A stretch of 42,321 bases of DNA from Betaproteobacteria bacterium (GTDB taxonomy: Bacteria > Pseudomonadota > Gammaproteobacteria > Burkholderiales > Burkholderiaceae), in assembly GCA_009921765.1 (NCBI GenBank), contig RFXC01000010.1:1-42321 (forward strand), written 5' to 3'. This document shows positions 1-8,383 of the stretch, piece by piece. Under the pieces are notes generated by a model. The model saw nothing but the letters and a program-made list of their open reading frames with translations. It searched no databases and was not told where the DNA came from. Both the position numbers and the translations under genes were made by a program. Position 1 is the stretch's first letter. The number at the start of each line of letters is the position of its first letter.

Positions 1-2
1 TA

Positions 3-458
3 TGCCTCGCGTTCCCCGCGGCATCGTCGGTAAACGGCGTACTGGTGATGGCGCAAGGCGACGTCAACCTCACCTTCAAGCGCTATCTCACCGACAGCGT
101 CCGTCTGGTGATTGAAAACGATCATGTCACCGCCATCGACGGGCACGGCGCAGATGCCGACATGATGCGCGGCTACTTCGAGGCCTGGGGCGACCGGGCG
201 GCCTACGCGGTCTCGCATGTCGGCTGGGGAATGAACCCCGCTGCTCGGTGGGACGCCATGACCTTCTACGACCGGCGTGACTTCAACGGCACCGAGCTTC
301 GCGCCTTCGCAGGCAACTTCCTCTATTCAACCGGCGCCAACGAAGTGGCGGGCCGCCACACGCTGGGGCACTTTGATCTGCCGGTCCGGGGCTGTACGAT
401 CCGGCTCGACGGGCGCGTCATCATCGATCGCGGGCGTCTGCTGGGTGAACTTGCTTGA
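3..458 (+). CDS. 2,5-dihydroxypyridine 5,6-dioxygenase-like protein (NicX family), 5'-truncated by window edge
   Basis: The frame is open from the window edge, so only the C-terminal ~150 residues of a ~350-residue protein are present. NicX is a mononuclear iron enzyme that opens the ring of 2,5-dihydroxypyridine in nicotinate breakdown, giving N-formylmaleamate. The part seen carries SHVGWG (His codon 216-218) and GHFDLP (His 369-371, Asp 375-377). From memory these match the SHIGWG and CHLDIP blocks of Pseudomonas NicX, which hold the proposed iron ligands His265, His318 and Asp320. RAFAGNFLYSTG between them also matches. Homologues are often annotated as M29 aminopeptidases. It is the first visible gene of a plus-strand run reaching 6998. 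No other nic gene is visible, so the true substrate could be another hydroxylated ring or an amide. Confidence 0.72.
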   Translation, partial: CLAFPAASSVNGVLVMAQGDVNLTFKRYLTDSVRLVIENDHVTAIDGHGADADMMRGYFEAWGDRAAYAVSHVGWGMNPAARWDAMTFYDRRDFNGTELRAFAGNFLYSTGANEVAGRHTLGHFDLPVRGCTIRLDGRVIIDRGRLLGELA

Positions 459-494
459 CGCGTCGCCAGCCCACCTCTTCACTGACAAAACACC

Positions 495-1673
495 ATGAAC
501 GCCCGAACCGACCACGCCTCCGCCCTGCCGCCCCTTCGAGTACCGCGCACACTCTACGATGCCGACCATGAAGCGTTTCGGCAGATGGTCAGGCGCTTCT
601 ACGAGGCCGAACTGGTTCCCGGCATGGCCGACTGGGAAGACCAGGGGATGGTGCCCAAATCAATCTGGAAACGCTTTGGTGATGTCGGCATTCTCGGGGC
701 CGGCATTCCCGAAGCCTATGGTGGCTCGGGCGATGATTTCCGGTTCCTTGCGGTTGCCACCGAGGAGCATGCTCGCGTCGGTCTGGCAGCGCCTGCGTTC
801 GAGCTTCATACCGGCATCGTCGCGCCCTATCTGGTGCATCACGGCAGCGACGAGCAAAAGCAGCACTGGCTCCCCAGGCTCGCATCGGGCGAGGCTGTTG
901 CCTCGATCGGCATGACCGAGCCTTCGTCGGGCAGCGACCTGGCGGGGGTGCGCACCACTGCGGTTCGCGATGGCGATTCCTACGTCATCAACGGCTCGAA
1001 AATTTTCATCACCAATGGCATCGTCGGCGATCTGATCGTACTGGTTACCAAGACGGATCCTGCTCGCAAAGCCAAAGGGGTGTCGCTCTTTTTGGTTGAC
1101 ACCTCGCTGCCCGGCTATCGCAAAAGCCGAAACCTGAAAAAACTGGGTAACAAGGCGCAGGACACCGCCGAGCTGTTTTTTGACAATGTTCGCGTACCCG
1201 CCTCCAGCATGCTCGGAGAAGAGCATGGCGGATGGAAGGTGCTCATGTCGGAGTTGGTGCAGGAACGCATCCTGGTAGCAGTGCGTGCGGCCTCCACCTG
1301 CGAGGCTGCGCTCGAGGCCACGATCCGCTACGTGAAGGATCGCAAGGCGTTTGGCCAGCCAGTGTTCGATTTTCAGAACACGCGCTTCCAACTCGCAAGC
1401 TGCGCCACCAAAACCCAGGCGCTCAGAATTTTCACTGACCGGTGCATCGAGATGCACGCACGGGGCGAGCTCGATATGCACACCGCCGCCATGGCGAAGC
1501 TCTATTCAACCGAAGTTCAGGATGAAGTGCTCGATGCATGCCTGCAACTGCATGGCGGCAACGGCTACATGTGGGAATACCCCATCGCCCGCATGTGGGC
1601 CGATGCGCGGGTTCATCGCATCTATGCCGGCACCAATGAAATCATGCGCGAAATCATCGGGCGGGCGCTGTAG
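495..1673 (+). CDS. Acyl-CoA dehydrogenase (FAD-dependent)
   Basis: This 392-residue protein, the usual family length, introduces an alpha,beta double bond into an acyl-CoA and passes electrons to electron-transferring flavoprotein. The FAD/substrate-loop signature EPSSGSDLAG lies near residue 142 and FITNG follows at about 172. The C-terminal block reads RIYAGTNEIMREIIGR, so the Glu of the medium-chain enzymes (YEGT) is Ala. As in long-chain and isovaleryl-CoA dehydrogenases, the base is then expected in helix G, where ELVQERILVA places Glu257. The chosen ATG follows the NicX-like stop by 36 nt with only a weak ribosome site. An acyl-CoA ligase at 5421 in the same operon could supply the substrate, suggesting a CoA-dependent route; chain length and substrate are unknown. 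Confidence 0.93.
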   Translation: MNARTDHASALPPLRVPRTLYDADHEAFRQMVRRFYEAELVPGMADWEDQGMVPKSIWKRFGDVGILGAGIPEAYGGSGDDFRFLAVATEEHARVGLAAPAFELHTGIVAPYLVHHGSDEQKQHWLPRLASGEAVASIGMTEPSSGSDLAGVRTTAVRDGDSYVINGSKIFITNGIVGDLIVLVTKTDPARKAKGVSLFLVDTSLPGYRKSRNLKKLGNKAQDTAELFFDNVRVPASSMLGEEHGGWKVLMSELVQERILVAVRAASTCEAALEATIRYVKDRKAFGQPVFDFQNTRFQLASCATKTQALRIFTDRCIEMHARGELDMHTAAMAKLYSTEVQDEVLDACLQLHGGNGYMWEYPIARMWADARVHRIYAGTNEIMREIIGRAL

Positions 1674-1707
1674 TGCCCGCTCACCATTAAAACCAACGGA
1701 GACCCTC

Positions 1708-2682
1708 ATGAGCATCATTCGAATCGCGCTGGCTACAACCTCGTTGGCTCTAGCATTGACCACCGCGCCCGCGAACGCCCAGCGGGTGGTCGCCATTGCG
1801 GTGAACGGCCCGCACCCCACCTTGCAGCAGACCGAAAAGGGGTTCCGCGAGGAACTCGTTCGCCAGGGATTTGCAGAAGGCAAGGACATCGTCTTCACCC
1901 AAAGCATGGGCAATTTCAACCCCGCTCTCATCCCGCAACTGCTCGCGCAGGCCGAGTCGCGGAACCCGGCGCTCCTGTTCACCATCACCACGCCCGTATC
2001 GCAGGCTGCTCGAGGCGTGGTCAAAAACCAGAACCTGCCCATCGTCTTCGGTATCGTGTCCGACCCGATCAAGGCAGGGCTGGTATCTTCCTGGGACAAG
2101 GGCAGTGACCGCTACGTGGGTGTGTCCAACCTGCACGACATGGAAGCGGTGCTCGCCTTCGGGAAGAGCCTGTTTCCCAAGGCGAAATCGATGGGTCTTC
2201 CCTTTAATCCGGGCGAGGCCAACGACGTCACGCACACCGAGTTGGCCAAGGCGGCCGGCGCGAAACTCGGCATCGAGGTGCGCTCGGTGGCGGTGGATAC
2301 GGTCAACGACATCGCGCCGCGAATTCAATCGCTGCGCGGCACTGATTTCATCTACATCCTGCCGTCAAATCTCCTCATTCCCGCGGCCCCAGCCATCGCT
2401 GCCGCCGCCGGACAGATCAATGTACCGCTGATTGCTGCGTCGTTTCCCATCGTCCGCGACCACGGCGCAGTGGCAAGCTACGGTACGTCGTATGAAATTC
2501 TGGGCACCATTGCAGGGCGTATGGCCGCTGACATTCTGCGCGGCAAGAAGCCCTCTGAAATGGCCAACCACCGTCCGAACCCCAAGGACCACGAAGCCTT
2601 TTTCTCAGCCAAGCAGATGGAGCGCTACAAGATTTCTGTGCCAGATGCTTACAAGGCCTGCGCTGGCTGCGTCATCCAATAA
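1708..2682 (+). CDS. ABC transporter substrate-binding protein (ABC_sub_bind / TrpX-like family)
   Basis: This is a periplasmic binding protein of 324 residues. An in-frame ORF extends far upstream, but the ATG at 1708 follows GGAG at about 7 nt and begins a clear signal peptide (24 residues, ending APANA before Gln). The mature chain starts QRVVAIAVNGPHPTLQQTEKGF, the pattern of the PF04392-type family whose characterised members bind tryptophan or tyrosine; the open 'F..GL...G' core and AGLVSSWDKG segment fit. It is followed at 14 nt by the ATPase and then the permease, so the three make one importer. The ligand in this organism is unknown, and the catabolic neighbours suggest an aromatic or heterocyclic carboxylate rather than an amino acid (inference). 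Confidence 0.88.
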   Translation: MSIIRIALATTSLALALTTAPANAQRVVAIAVNGPHPTLQQTEKGFREELVRQGFAEGKDIVFTQSMGNFNPALIPQLLAQAESRNPALLFTITTPVSQAARGVVKNQNLPIVFGIVSDPIKAGLVSSWDKGSDRYVGVSNLHDMEAVLAFGKSLFPKAKSMGLPFNPGEANDVTHTELAKAAGAKLGIEVRSVAVDTVNDIAPRIQSLRGTDFIYILPSNLLIPAAPAIAAAAGQINVPLIAASFPIVRDHGAVASYGTSYEILGTIAGRMAADILRGKKPSEMANHRPNPKDHEAFFSAKQMERYKISVPDAYKACAGCVIQ

Positions 2683-2696
2683 ACGGCGCCCACTCC

Positions 2697-3494
2697 ATGG
2701 ATGAAGCAGGCGGCGTCGCGGCACGCGGACTCTGCAAGGTTTTCAACCCCGACACGCCAGACGCGCGCCAGGCGCTGGATCGCGTCGATCTCGACCTGGC
2801 TGCGGGAGATTTCGCGGTCATCATTGGATCGAACGGTGCGGGCAAGTCCACGCTGCTCAATGCTCTGGCTGGCGACATCGCGCTTGACGCTGGCACGCTT
2901 GCCGTGGGTGCACATGATCTCACCGCGCTGCCTACTCACCGCCGAGCCCGCTGGGTTGCCCGCGTTTTCCAGGATCCCCTGGTCGGCACCGCCGCATCGA
3001 TGACCATTGAAGAAAATCTGGCGGTGGCGGAATCGCGAGGCGAGACACGCACCCTCGCCCTGGCCCTCAGCCGCCAGGGGCGCGCGCGCTACGCCGATCG
3101 CCTCGCCTCGCTCGGACTGGGGCTCGAGTCGCGACTGACCACCAAAGTCTCGATGCTGTCCGGCGGACAACGCCAGGCGCTTGCACTCCTGATGGCGGTG
3201 ATGAAACGACCCGCGCTCTTGCTGCTCGATGAGCATACCGCTGCGCTCGACCCGCGCACCGCGCAAGCGGTCATGGATGCAACGCTTGATGCCATCAAAG
3301 GCGCGCAGCTCACAACGTTGATGGTCACGCACAACATGTCGCATGCGCTGCGCTACGGCAATCGGCTCCTGATGATGAATGCGGGCCGGATCATTCTCGA
3401 CGTATCGGGCGAGCAGAAGTCCCAACTGACCGTGGACGGCTTGGTCGAGAAATTTCATTTACTCGACGACAAGATGCTCCTTGCCTCGTCATGA
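2697..3494 (+). CDS. ABC transporter ATP-binding protein
   Basis: This 265-residue nucleotide-binding subunit energises the importer formed with the genes on either side. All ABC motifs are visible: Walker A GSNGAGKST (residues 44-52), Q-loop Gln92 in VFQDP, signature LSGGQ (154-158), Walker B ALLLLDEHT with Asp178/Glu179, D-loop ALDP, and switch His212. It acts on the cytoplasmic face of the inner membrane. It starts 14 nt after the binding-protein stop, and its stop overlaps the permease start by 4 nt (ATGA), which implies translational coupling. Confidence 0.93.
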   Translation: MDEAGGVAARGLCKVFNPDTPDARQALDRVDLDLAAGDFAVIIGSNGAGKSTLLNALAGDIALDAGTLAVGAHDLTALPTHRRARWVARVFQDPLVGTAASMTIEENLAVAESRGETRTLALALSRQGRARYADRLASLGLGLESRLTTKVSMLSGGQRQALALLMAVMKRPALLLLDEHTAALDPRTAQAVMDATLDAIKGAQLTTLMVTHNMSHALRYGNRLLMMNAGRIILDVSGEQKSQLTVDGLVEKFHLLDDKMLLASS

Positions 3495-4387
3495 TCGAGT
3501 CGTTCATCGCACTGGTTCCGGTCACGCTCGTCCAGAGCCTGCTCTACGCTTTCGTGGCGCTCGCGATCTGGTTGCCGTTTCGTGCGCTCAATTTTCCTGA
3601 TCTGACCAGCGAGGGCACGTTCCCCCTGGGCGCTGCGGTCTGTGCAGCATGCACGGTGAGTGGCTGGAACCCCTTTGCAGCACTTGCGGCCGCAGCCGCC
3701 GCAGGGTTTCTAGCAGGCTGCACCACGGGCTGGATTCATGAGCGTATCAAGGTGAATACGCTCCTCTGCGGAATCATCGTGCTCACCATGCTCTACAGCG
3801 TCAACCTCCGGATCATGGGGCAACCCAACATTCCTCTATTCAATTTTTCGAACGCGTTCAGCGTAGTGCTGGGAGATCGAAAGGGCGATTCGCTGTGGCA
3901 GGCACTCATGCTTGCGTTCATGGTCACGGGTGCAGCAGCGGCGCTATGGTGGTTTCTTCGTACCGGCATCGGCGCAGCGATGCGGGCGGTGGGCTCGAGC
4001 ATCCCGATGGCACGCGCACAGGGCGTGAACGTTGCCGCTTACACCATCATGGGGTTGGGTCTTGCCAATGCGCTGGCCGCTTTCGCTGGCGGACTGCTCG
4101 CCCAGAACCAGGGCTTTGCCGATGTAAACCTCGGCTTTGGCGTGCTGATCAATGGCCTCGCCGCGCTGATCCTTGGCGAAACGCTGGTGGGCACGCGCAC
4201 CCTGGCCCGTCAGGTGCTCGCGCCTGTGGTGGGAGCGATCGTCTACTACCAGGTGATCTCGGCAGCGCTGGCAGCGGGCCTGCGGCCGTCCGATCTCAAA
4301 TTTGTCACCGGTGTCTTCGTACTGATCACACTCGCCATTCCGGCGATTCGCCGCGGCGGCGACGGTGGACTCCGTATCCGCGAGTAA
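3491..4387 (+). CDS. ABC transporter permease
   Basis: This 298-residue inner-membrane protein has about eight hydrophobic spans, starting with TLVQSLLYAFVALAIWLPF. It forms the channel of the importer encoded from 1708. The motif NFPDLTSEGTFPLGAA near residue 34 and GIGAAMRAVGSS near 160 are typical of permeases paired with PF04392-type binding proteins, which are distantly related to the LivH fold. The arginine-containing stretch RAVGSSIPMARAQGVN is the likely coupling helix contacting the ATPase. The start codon overlaps the ATPase stop. Gene order is binding protein, ATPase, permease; the streptococcal Trp system has permease before ATPase. Confidence 0.9.
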   Translation: MIESFIALVPVTLVQSLLYAFVALAIWLPFRALNFPDLTSEGTFPLGAAVCAACTVSGWNPFAALAAAAAAGFLAGCTTGWIHERIKVNTLLCGIIVLTMLYSVNLRIMGQPNIPLFNFSNAFSVVLGDRKGDSLWQALMLAFMVTGAAAALWWFLRTGIGAAMRAVGSSIPMARAQGVNVAAYTIMGLGLANALAAFAGGLLAQNQGFADVNLGFGVLINGLAALILGETLVGTRTLARQVLAPVVGAIVYYQVISAALAAGLRPSDLKFVTGVFVLITLAIPAIRRGGDGGLRIRE

Positions 4388-4415
4388 GCTTGCAGCCCCT
4401 TTCTCTGAAGGAATC

Positions 4416-5417
4416 ATGATGACGCTTCCTCACACCATGCGCCACGCCGACCATGGCTCGGGCGGCGGCCCAGAGGCGATCCGAATCGTTGACGGGCCCG
4501 TGCCGACTCCTGCTGCCGGACAGGTTCTGATCAAGGTGGCTTATGCCGGCGTGAACCGGCCCGACGTCGCCCAGCGATCCGGGAGCTACCCGCCTCCGAA
4601 GGATGCCTCGCCGATTCTGGGTCTGGAGGTCGCCGGTCAGGTCGTGGCGGTGGGCGAAGGCACCGCGCGATGGAAGGTCGGTGATGCAGTGTGTGCGTTG
4701 ACGCACGGCGGCGGATATGCCGAATACGTGGCCGTACACGGCACGCACTGCCTGCCTGTTCCCGGCGGCTGGTCGCTTCGAGACGCGGCATCGCTTCCCG
4801 AAACATTCTTCACGGTCTGGGTGAACGTGTTCGAAACCGGTCACCTGAGCGCGGGCGAATCCATTCTCATTCACGGCGGCTCAAGCGGCATCGGCTCCAC
4901 CGCCATTCAGTTGGCCAAGGCTTTTGGCGCCACCGTCTACACCACCGTCGGCTCAGCAGACAAGGCGCAGTTCTGCCGCGCGCTCGGCGCAGATCATGTG
5001 ATCAATTATCGAGAATCCGATTTTCATGCCGAGGTCAAACGACTCGCTGCACCTCGCGGCATCAATATGGTGCTCGACTATATCGGTGGCGATTACCTGA
5101 AAAAAAATGTCGATCTGCTGGGCATGGATGGCCGATTGATCCAGCTCGCCTTCATGCAGGGGCGCGAAGCCATGCTTGATCTGGGCCCCATTCTGATGCG
5201 GCGGGTCGTCATCACCGGATCGGCGTTGCGGCCGCGAACCACCGAGCAAAAGGCTGTGATCGCGCAGGGTCTGGAGGCCCGGGTGTGGCCGCTCCTCGCA
5301 GCCGGAAAGATCCGGTCCGTAGTCAACGCCGAGTTCACGCTCGCCGAGGCCGCCCAGGCGCATCGGCTGATGGAGTCCTCCGCGCATCTGGGAAAGATCG
5401 TATTGCGGATGGGCTGA
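4416..5417 (+). CDS. NAD(P)H-quinone oxidoreductase (zinc-independent MDR, PIG3 type)
   Basis: This 333-residue medium-chain reductase reduces quinones or activated alkenes with NADPH. The frame opens at 4365, but ATG 4416 is preferred because AAGGA precedes it and the shorter protein has family length. NRPDVAQRSGSYPPP (about residue 47) and LGLEVAGQV are hallmark PIG3 segments. ILIHGGSSGIGSTAIQLAK carries the nucleotide-binding glycines, and INYRE follows. No zinc-ligand cysteines of alcohol dehydrogenases are present. It lies 28 nt after the permease and 3 nt before the ligase, inside the operon. It could reduce an enoyl or quinoid intermediate of the same pathway; that role is inferred. 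Confidence 0.9.
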   Translation: MMTLPHTMRHADHGSGGGPEAIRIVDGPVPTPAAGQVLIKVAYAGVNRPDVAQRSGSYPPPKDASPILGLEVAGQVVAVGEGTARWKVGDAVCALTHGGGYAEYVAVHGTHCLPVPGGWSLRDAASLPETFFTVWVNVFETGHLSAGESILIHGGSSGIGSTAIQLAKAFGATVYTTVGSADKAQFCRALGADHVINYRESDFHAEVKRLAAPRGINMVLDYIGGDYLKKNVDLLGMDGRLIQLAFMQGREAMLDLGPILMRRVVITGSALRPRTTEQKAVIAQGLEARVWPLLAAGKIRSVVNAEFTLAEAAQAHRLMESSAHLGKIVLRMG

Positions 5418-5420
5418 CGC

Positions 5421-6998
5421 ATGGTGATGCCCACCTTGCTCCCTCCGCCGGACACGCTGGCCGGGCTTTATGCCCGAGCCTGCCGCTGGCGCGGCTCGCT
5501 CGAACTCTTCACCGATCCCACCGAGCGCATCGCTGGGCGGCAGGCCTGGCAGGCGAGCCTCGCGATCGGCGGCGCGTTCGAGGCCCGCGGACTGGTGGCG
5601 GGCGATCGGATTGCATTCCTGTGCAAACCATCGGTGAGGCATGCGCTCGCCTGGTTTGGCGTACCGCTTGCGGGCGGCGTGTCGTGCAGCCTGCATATCC
5701 GCGAGACCCCCGAGCGGCTGGGCGAGACCCTGTCCTGGCTGGGTGCCACCACGCTGGTTCATGATGCCGATCTCACCTCGCTCGCGGCAGACGTGCTCCG
5801 CCACGCCAAGCGCCACGGTCACACGGCGCTCGGGCTGAGTCTGGGGAACAGGCGCGATGGCGATCCGGAATGGGAGGCGCTGCTCGCCGCAGCCCCCGCC
5901 GACCCGCTCGCGCGCAAGCCCGATCACCTGGCTGCGATCATTCTGTCCTCGGGCTCCACCGGACGCCCCAAGGGCGTGATGCACACGCATCGAACGCTGG
6001 CGGAAAATGCCAAGGCCGGGCAGGTGCTCTATGGCACGGTCACCACTCGCGACGCGGCACTCGTGATGATGCAACCGTCTTTTGCCGCCTGGGTCAACGT
6101 GGTGGTGCCCTATGTGGCGGGCTGTGGGAAAGTGGTCTTTGGCGACGCCTTCACACCTCAGGGGTTTCTTGAATCGGTTGCGCGTGAGCGCATCACGATG
6201 GCGCCTGCGGTCCCCACCATGTGGCGCATGATGTTCGCCGAGGATACTTCCCGCTACGATCTGTCGTCGATCAGGAACGTTTCCATCTCGGGTGAGCCGC
6301 CCTCGCGCACCGATCTTGAGCAGATCTACGCACGGGTTTCCAGGGGCATCTCGAGTTTTTATTCATCGAGCGAGGCGGGCACCGGCGGGGCAGTGCTGGC
6401 CACCGAAGCCGATACGCTGGGCATCGGTCGCGCCTCGGGCGGCAAGCCCGACACCACCGGGCGGCCCGTCGTCGGCGCCGATATCCGGATCATCGATCCC
6501 GAAGGCGATTTTCACGATCAGTTGCCTGCTGGCGAGATCGGCGAGATCCTGGTCTCCGGGCCATCGCTTGCCGTCGGTTACTGGCGCGACGACACACTCA
6601 CGCAAAAGCGTTTTCGCGATGGCTGGTGGCGATCGGGCGATATGGGTTATGTCGATGCCGATGGCGATCTGTTTGTGCTCGGCCGCACCGACAATGTGAT
6701 CAATTCCGGCGGGATGAAGGTGCATGGCGAAGAAGTTGAGCGCGCGCTGCTCCGGCATCCCGCAGTCGCACAGGCCGCGGTGATTGGCATGCCGGATGAC
6801 CGCTGGGGCCAGCGGATCGAAGCCCATGTGATCCTCAAGGCAGGTGCCGCCGTCACAACCGAGGCACTCGCGTCATTTTGCAGGCTTGAAGGCGGGCTCG
6901 CCTCGTTCAAGGTGCCCAAGATGTTCCATCTGGTCGACCGGCTGCCGACCGGTCCCACGGGCAAGCTCTATCGTCGAGCGCTTCGCGCATCCGATTGA
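5421..6998 (+). CDS. AMP-dependent acyl-CoA synthetase/ligase (ANL superfamily)
   Basis: This 525-residue adenylating enzyme activates a carboxylic acid to the acyl-CoA through an acyl-AMP. The phosphate-binding loop SSGSTGRPKG starts near residue 175, the aromatic/gate block is SFYSSSEAGTG near 311, and WRSGDMGYVDADGDLFVLGR with DNVINSGG marks the hinge to the C-terminal domain. The C-terminal catalytic lysine of GPTGKLYRR is Lys515, so the enzyme looks intact. ATG 5421 lies 3 nt after the reductase stop. It closes the operon that began with the NicX-like and acyl-CoA dehydrogenase genes. Substrate is not deducible; long-chain, cyclohexane or benzoate-like acids are all possible. Confidence 0.9.
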   Translation: MVMPTLLPPPDTLAGLYARACRWRGSLELFTDPTERIAGRQAWQASLAIGGAFEARGLVAGDRIAFLCKPSVRHALAWFGVPLAGGVSCSLHIRETPERLGETLSWLGATTLVHDADLTSLAADVLRHAKRHGHTALGLSLGNRRDGDPEWEALLAAAPADPLARKPDHLAAIILSSGSTGRPKGVMHTHRTLAENAKAGQVLYGTVTTRDAALVMMQPSFAAWVNVVVPYVAGCGKVVFGDAFTPQGFLESVARERITMAPAVPTMWRMMFAEDTSRYDLSSIRNVSISGEPPSRTDLEQIYARVSRGISSFYSSSEAGTGGAVLATEADTLGIGRASGGKPDTTGRPVVGADIRIIDPEGDFHDQLPAGEIGEILVSGPSLAVGYWRDDTLTQKRFRDGWWRSGDMGYVDADGDLFVLGRTDNVINSGGMKVHGEEVERALLRHPAVAQAAVIGMPDDRWGQRIEAHVILKAGAAVTTEALASFCRLEGGLASFKVPKMFHLVDRLPTGPTGKLYRRALRASD

Positions 6999-7148
6999 CC
7001 CTTTCCCACGCCTCCTGGGCGGCGCTCAGACTCCTGACTGAAGCCCTGGTCCGCCGTGCTGATTCACCGCCTGCGGATGCTGGTTCTGGGGTTTTTCGCA
7101 AAGGGATGGGGTAGGCTGCGCACCTTTAACGCACTAGCCGTATTTGCC

Positions 7149-7652
7149 ATGCCGCTACCGCGCAGTGTTTCCCGCTGGCTTCTTTTGCTGGCTGGCCTCC
7201 CGCCCATCGCCTCGCATGCAGACGAAGCCAGTTACTGGCTGATCGTCAGCCCCTACACGGTGCATTTCAGGCCCAGCGAGGAGCATCGACATGTCTGGCT
7301 GGCCGGCCTCGAGCGACAGACGGCGCGGGGAGATCTGGCCGGGGTTGCGTTTTTCACCAACTCGTTTGGTCAGCCCAGCGTGTTCGCCTACCCGTTTGGA
7401 AAAACCTACCAGGGCCCGATCAAGTGGGGCGAGAGCACGGTGTTGCCCGAAAACTGGTATGCAAAATGGGCTGCCGGCCTCCTGTACGGCTACAAAGGCA
7501 AGTACGAAGACAAGGTGCCCTTCAACAAGGACGGCTTGTCGCCCGGCCTGATTGTGTCGCTGGGGCGTTCGATCACCGAGAACACCCAGCTTCAGGCCAA
7601 CCTGCTGGGCGCGAACGCCCTCATGTTCCAGTTCAATACGCGACTGAAATAA
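7149..7652 (+). CDS. Small PagP-like outer-membrane beta-barrel protein, function unknown
   Basis: ATG 7149 begins a 167-residue protein with a signal peptide (charged start, then WLLLLAGLPPIA, cleavage near SHA-DEA). A longer frame from 7056 lacks a better ribosome site. The mature part alternates polar and hydrophobic residues and ends LMFQFNTRLK, a final strand typical of outer-membrane barrels. The pattern SPYTVHF...HVWLAGLERQ and GVAFFTNSFGQPSVFAYPFG resembles betaproteobacterial proteins often labelled 'sn-glycerol-3-phosphate transporter', which look PagP-like (small eight-stranded barrel). Whether it acylates lipid A cannot be told. It stands alone, 150 nt after the operon and convergent with the aldolase gene. 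Confidence 0.68.
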   Translation: MPLPRSVSRWLLLLAGLPPIASHADEASYWLIVSPYTVHFRPSEEHRHVWLAGLERQTARGDLAGVAFFTNSFGQPSVFAYPFGKTYQGPIKWGESTVLPENWYAKWAAGLLYGYKGKYEDKVPFNKDGLSPGLIVSLGRSITENTQLQANLLGANALMFQFNTRLK

Positions 7653-7689
7653 GCGGGCAGCGCCGCTCGGAATCGGGCGGGGTGTGTAA

Positions 7690-8379
7690 TCAGCGGATAC
7701 CCAGCTGGGTTCCCAGCTCCGCAAGCGAACGCTCGAGCAGCCACTCGATTGGAAAATACAGAAGCGTCGCACCTCGCCCCTGAAACTGAGCAAGCTGCTG
7801 CCAGTTCGCCGGCATGCCGAAGCGCAGCCCCGCTGCCCTCAGGCGGGCACTGACCGTATCGATGGCGGCAGTGACCTCCGGCGTGGTGACGCCGCGCCGG
7901 CCGGTCAGGCTGTAGGCAAGATCATTGGGGCCGATCAGAAAAGCATCGATGCCGGCAACGCCGAGAATGTCGTCAATGTTCTCGACGGCAAGCCCGGTTT
8001 CAATCTGCACGATCACCGACTTGTCGCACGCCTGCTCGCCGCAGGCATAGCGCACCACCTCGACCGCATCGGCGGCCTGGGCGGCCGTATCGATGTGCGG
8101 AATGATGAGGCCATCGGCCTCGCGATCGAGGTATTGAACCAGTACCGCGGGATCCCGCGACCAGCTGCGAACCATGGGCGACAGACCGGCCACCCTGGCC
8201 GCGCGGATCAGATCGGTGGCCGCATCCAGCCCAATGCCGGTCCGTTCACAGTCGACGAAGGCAATATGGGCGCCGCCACGCGCGAGCGCCCCCATGACAT
8301 CGGGATTGCGGCCACCGATGTTGACCGCAACAACGGTCTGACCATCGCGCAGGCGCTGCTGATGAGGATGAAGAGGCAT
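7690..8379 (-). CDS. HpcH/HpaI aldolase-citrate lyase family protein
   Basis: This 229-residue TIM-barrel enzyme should cleave or condense a 2-keto acid using a divalent metal and pyruvate enolate. The metal ligands are expected at Glu127 (VIVQIET) and Asp153 (IGPNDLAYSL), and Arg71 (PMVRSW) matches the substrate arginine. The usual D-x-E-H block reads DCERTG, so the His that acts as base in HpaI is Arg46 here. It is slightly short for the family (~250). ATG 8379 is chosen because it lies 4 nt from the preceding amidohydrolase stop; the frame continues upstream inside that gene without a sensible start. It is the last gene of a three-gene minus-strand operon with a Bug receptor and a LigI-like hydrolase. 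Confidence 0.85.
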   Translation of the reverse strand: MPLHPHQQRLRDGQTVVAVNIGGRNPDVMGALARGGAHIAFVDCERTGIGLDAATDLIRAARVAGLSPMVRSWSRDPAVLVQYLDREADGLIIPHIDTAAQAADAVEVVRYACGEQACDKSVIVQIETGLAVENIDDILGVAGIDAFLIGPNDLAYSLTGRRGVTTPEVTAAIDTVSARLRAAGLRFGMPANWQQLAQFQGRGATLLYFPIEWLLERSLAELGTQLGIR

Positions 8380-8383
8380 GGAC

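Noticed and set aside
660..1481. Long minus-strand open frame opposite the acyl-CoA dehydrogenase gene
   Set aside because: It is the antisense shadow of a strongly conserved gene, has no family pattern and no ribosome site; similar GC-driven shadows occur opposite most genes here (for example 14715-16154 and 17054-18760).
1351..1707. N-terminal extension of the ABC binding protein from 1351
   Set aside because: It lies inside the acyl-CoA dehydrogenase gene in another frame; ATG 1708 has a ribosome site and starts a signal peptide.
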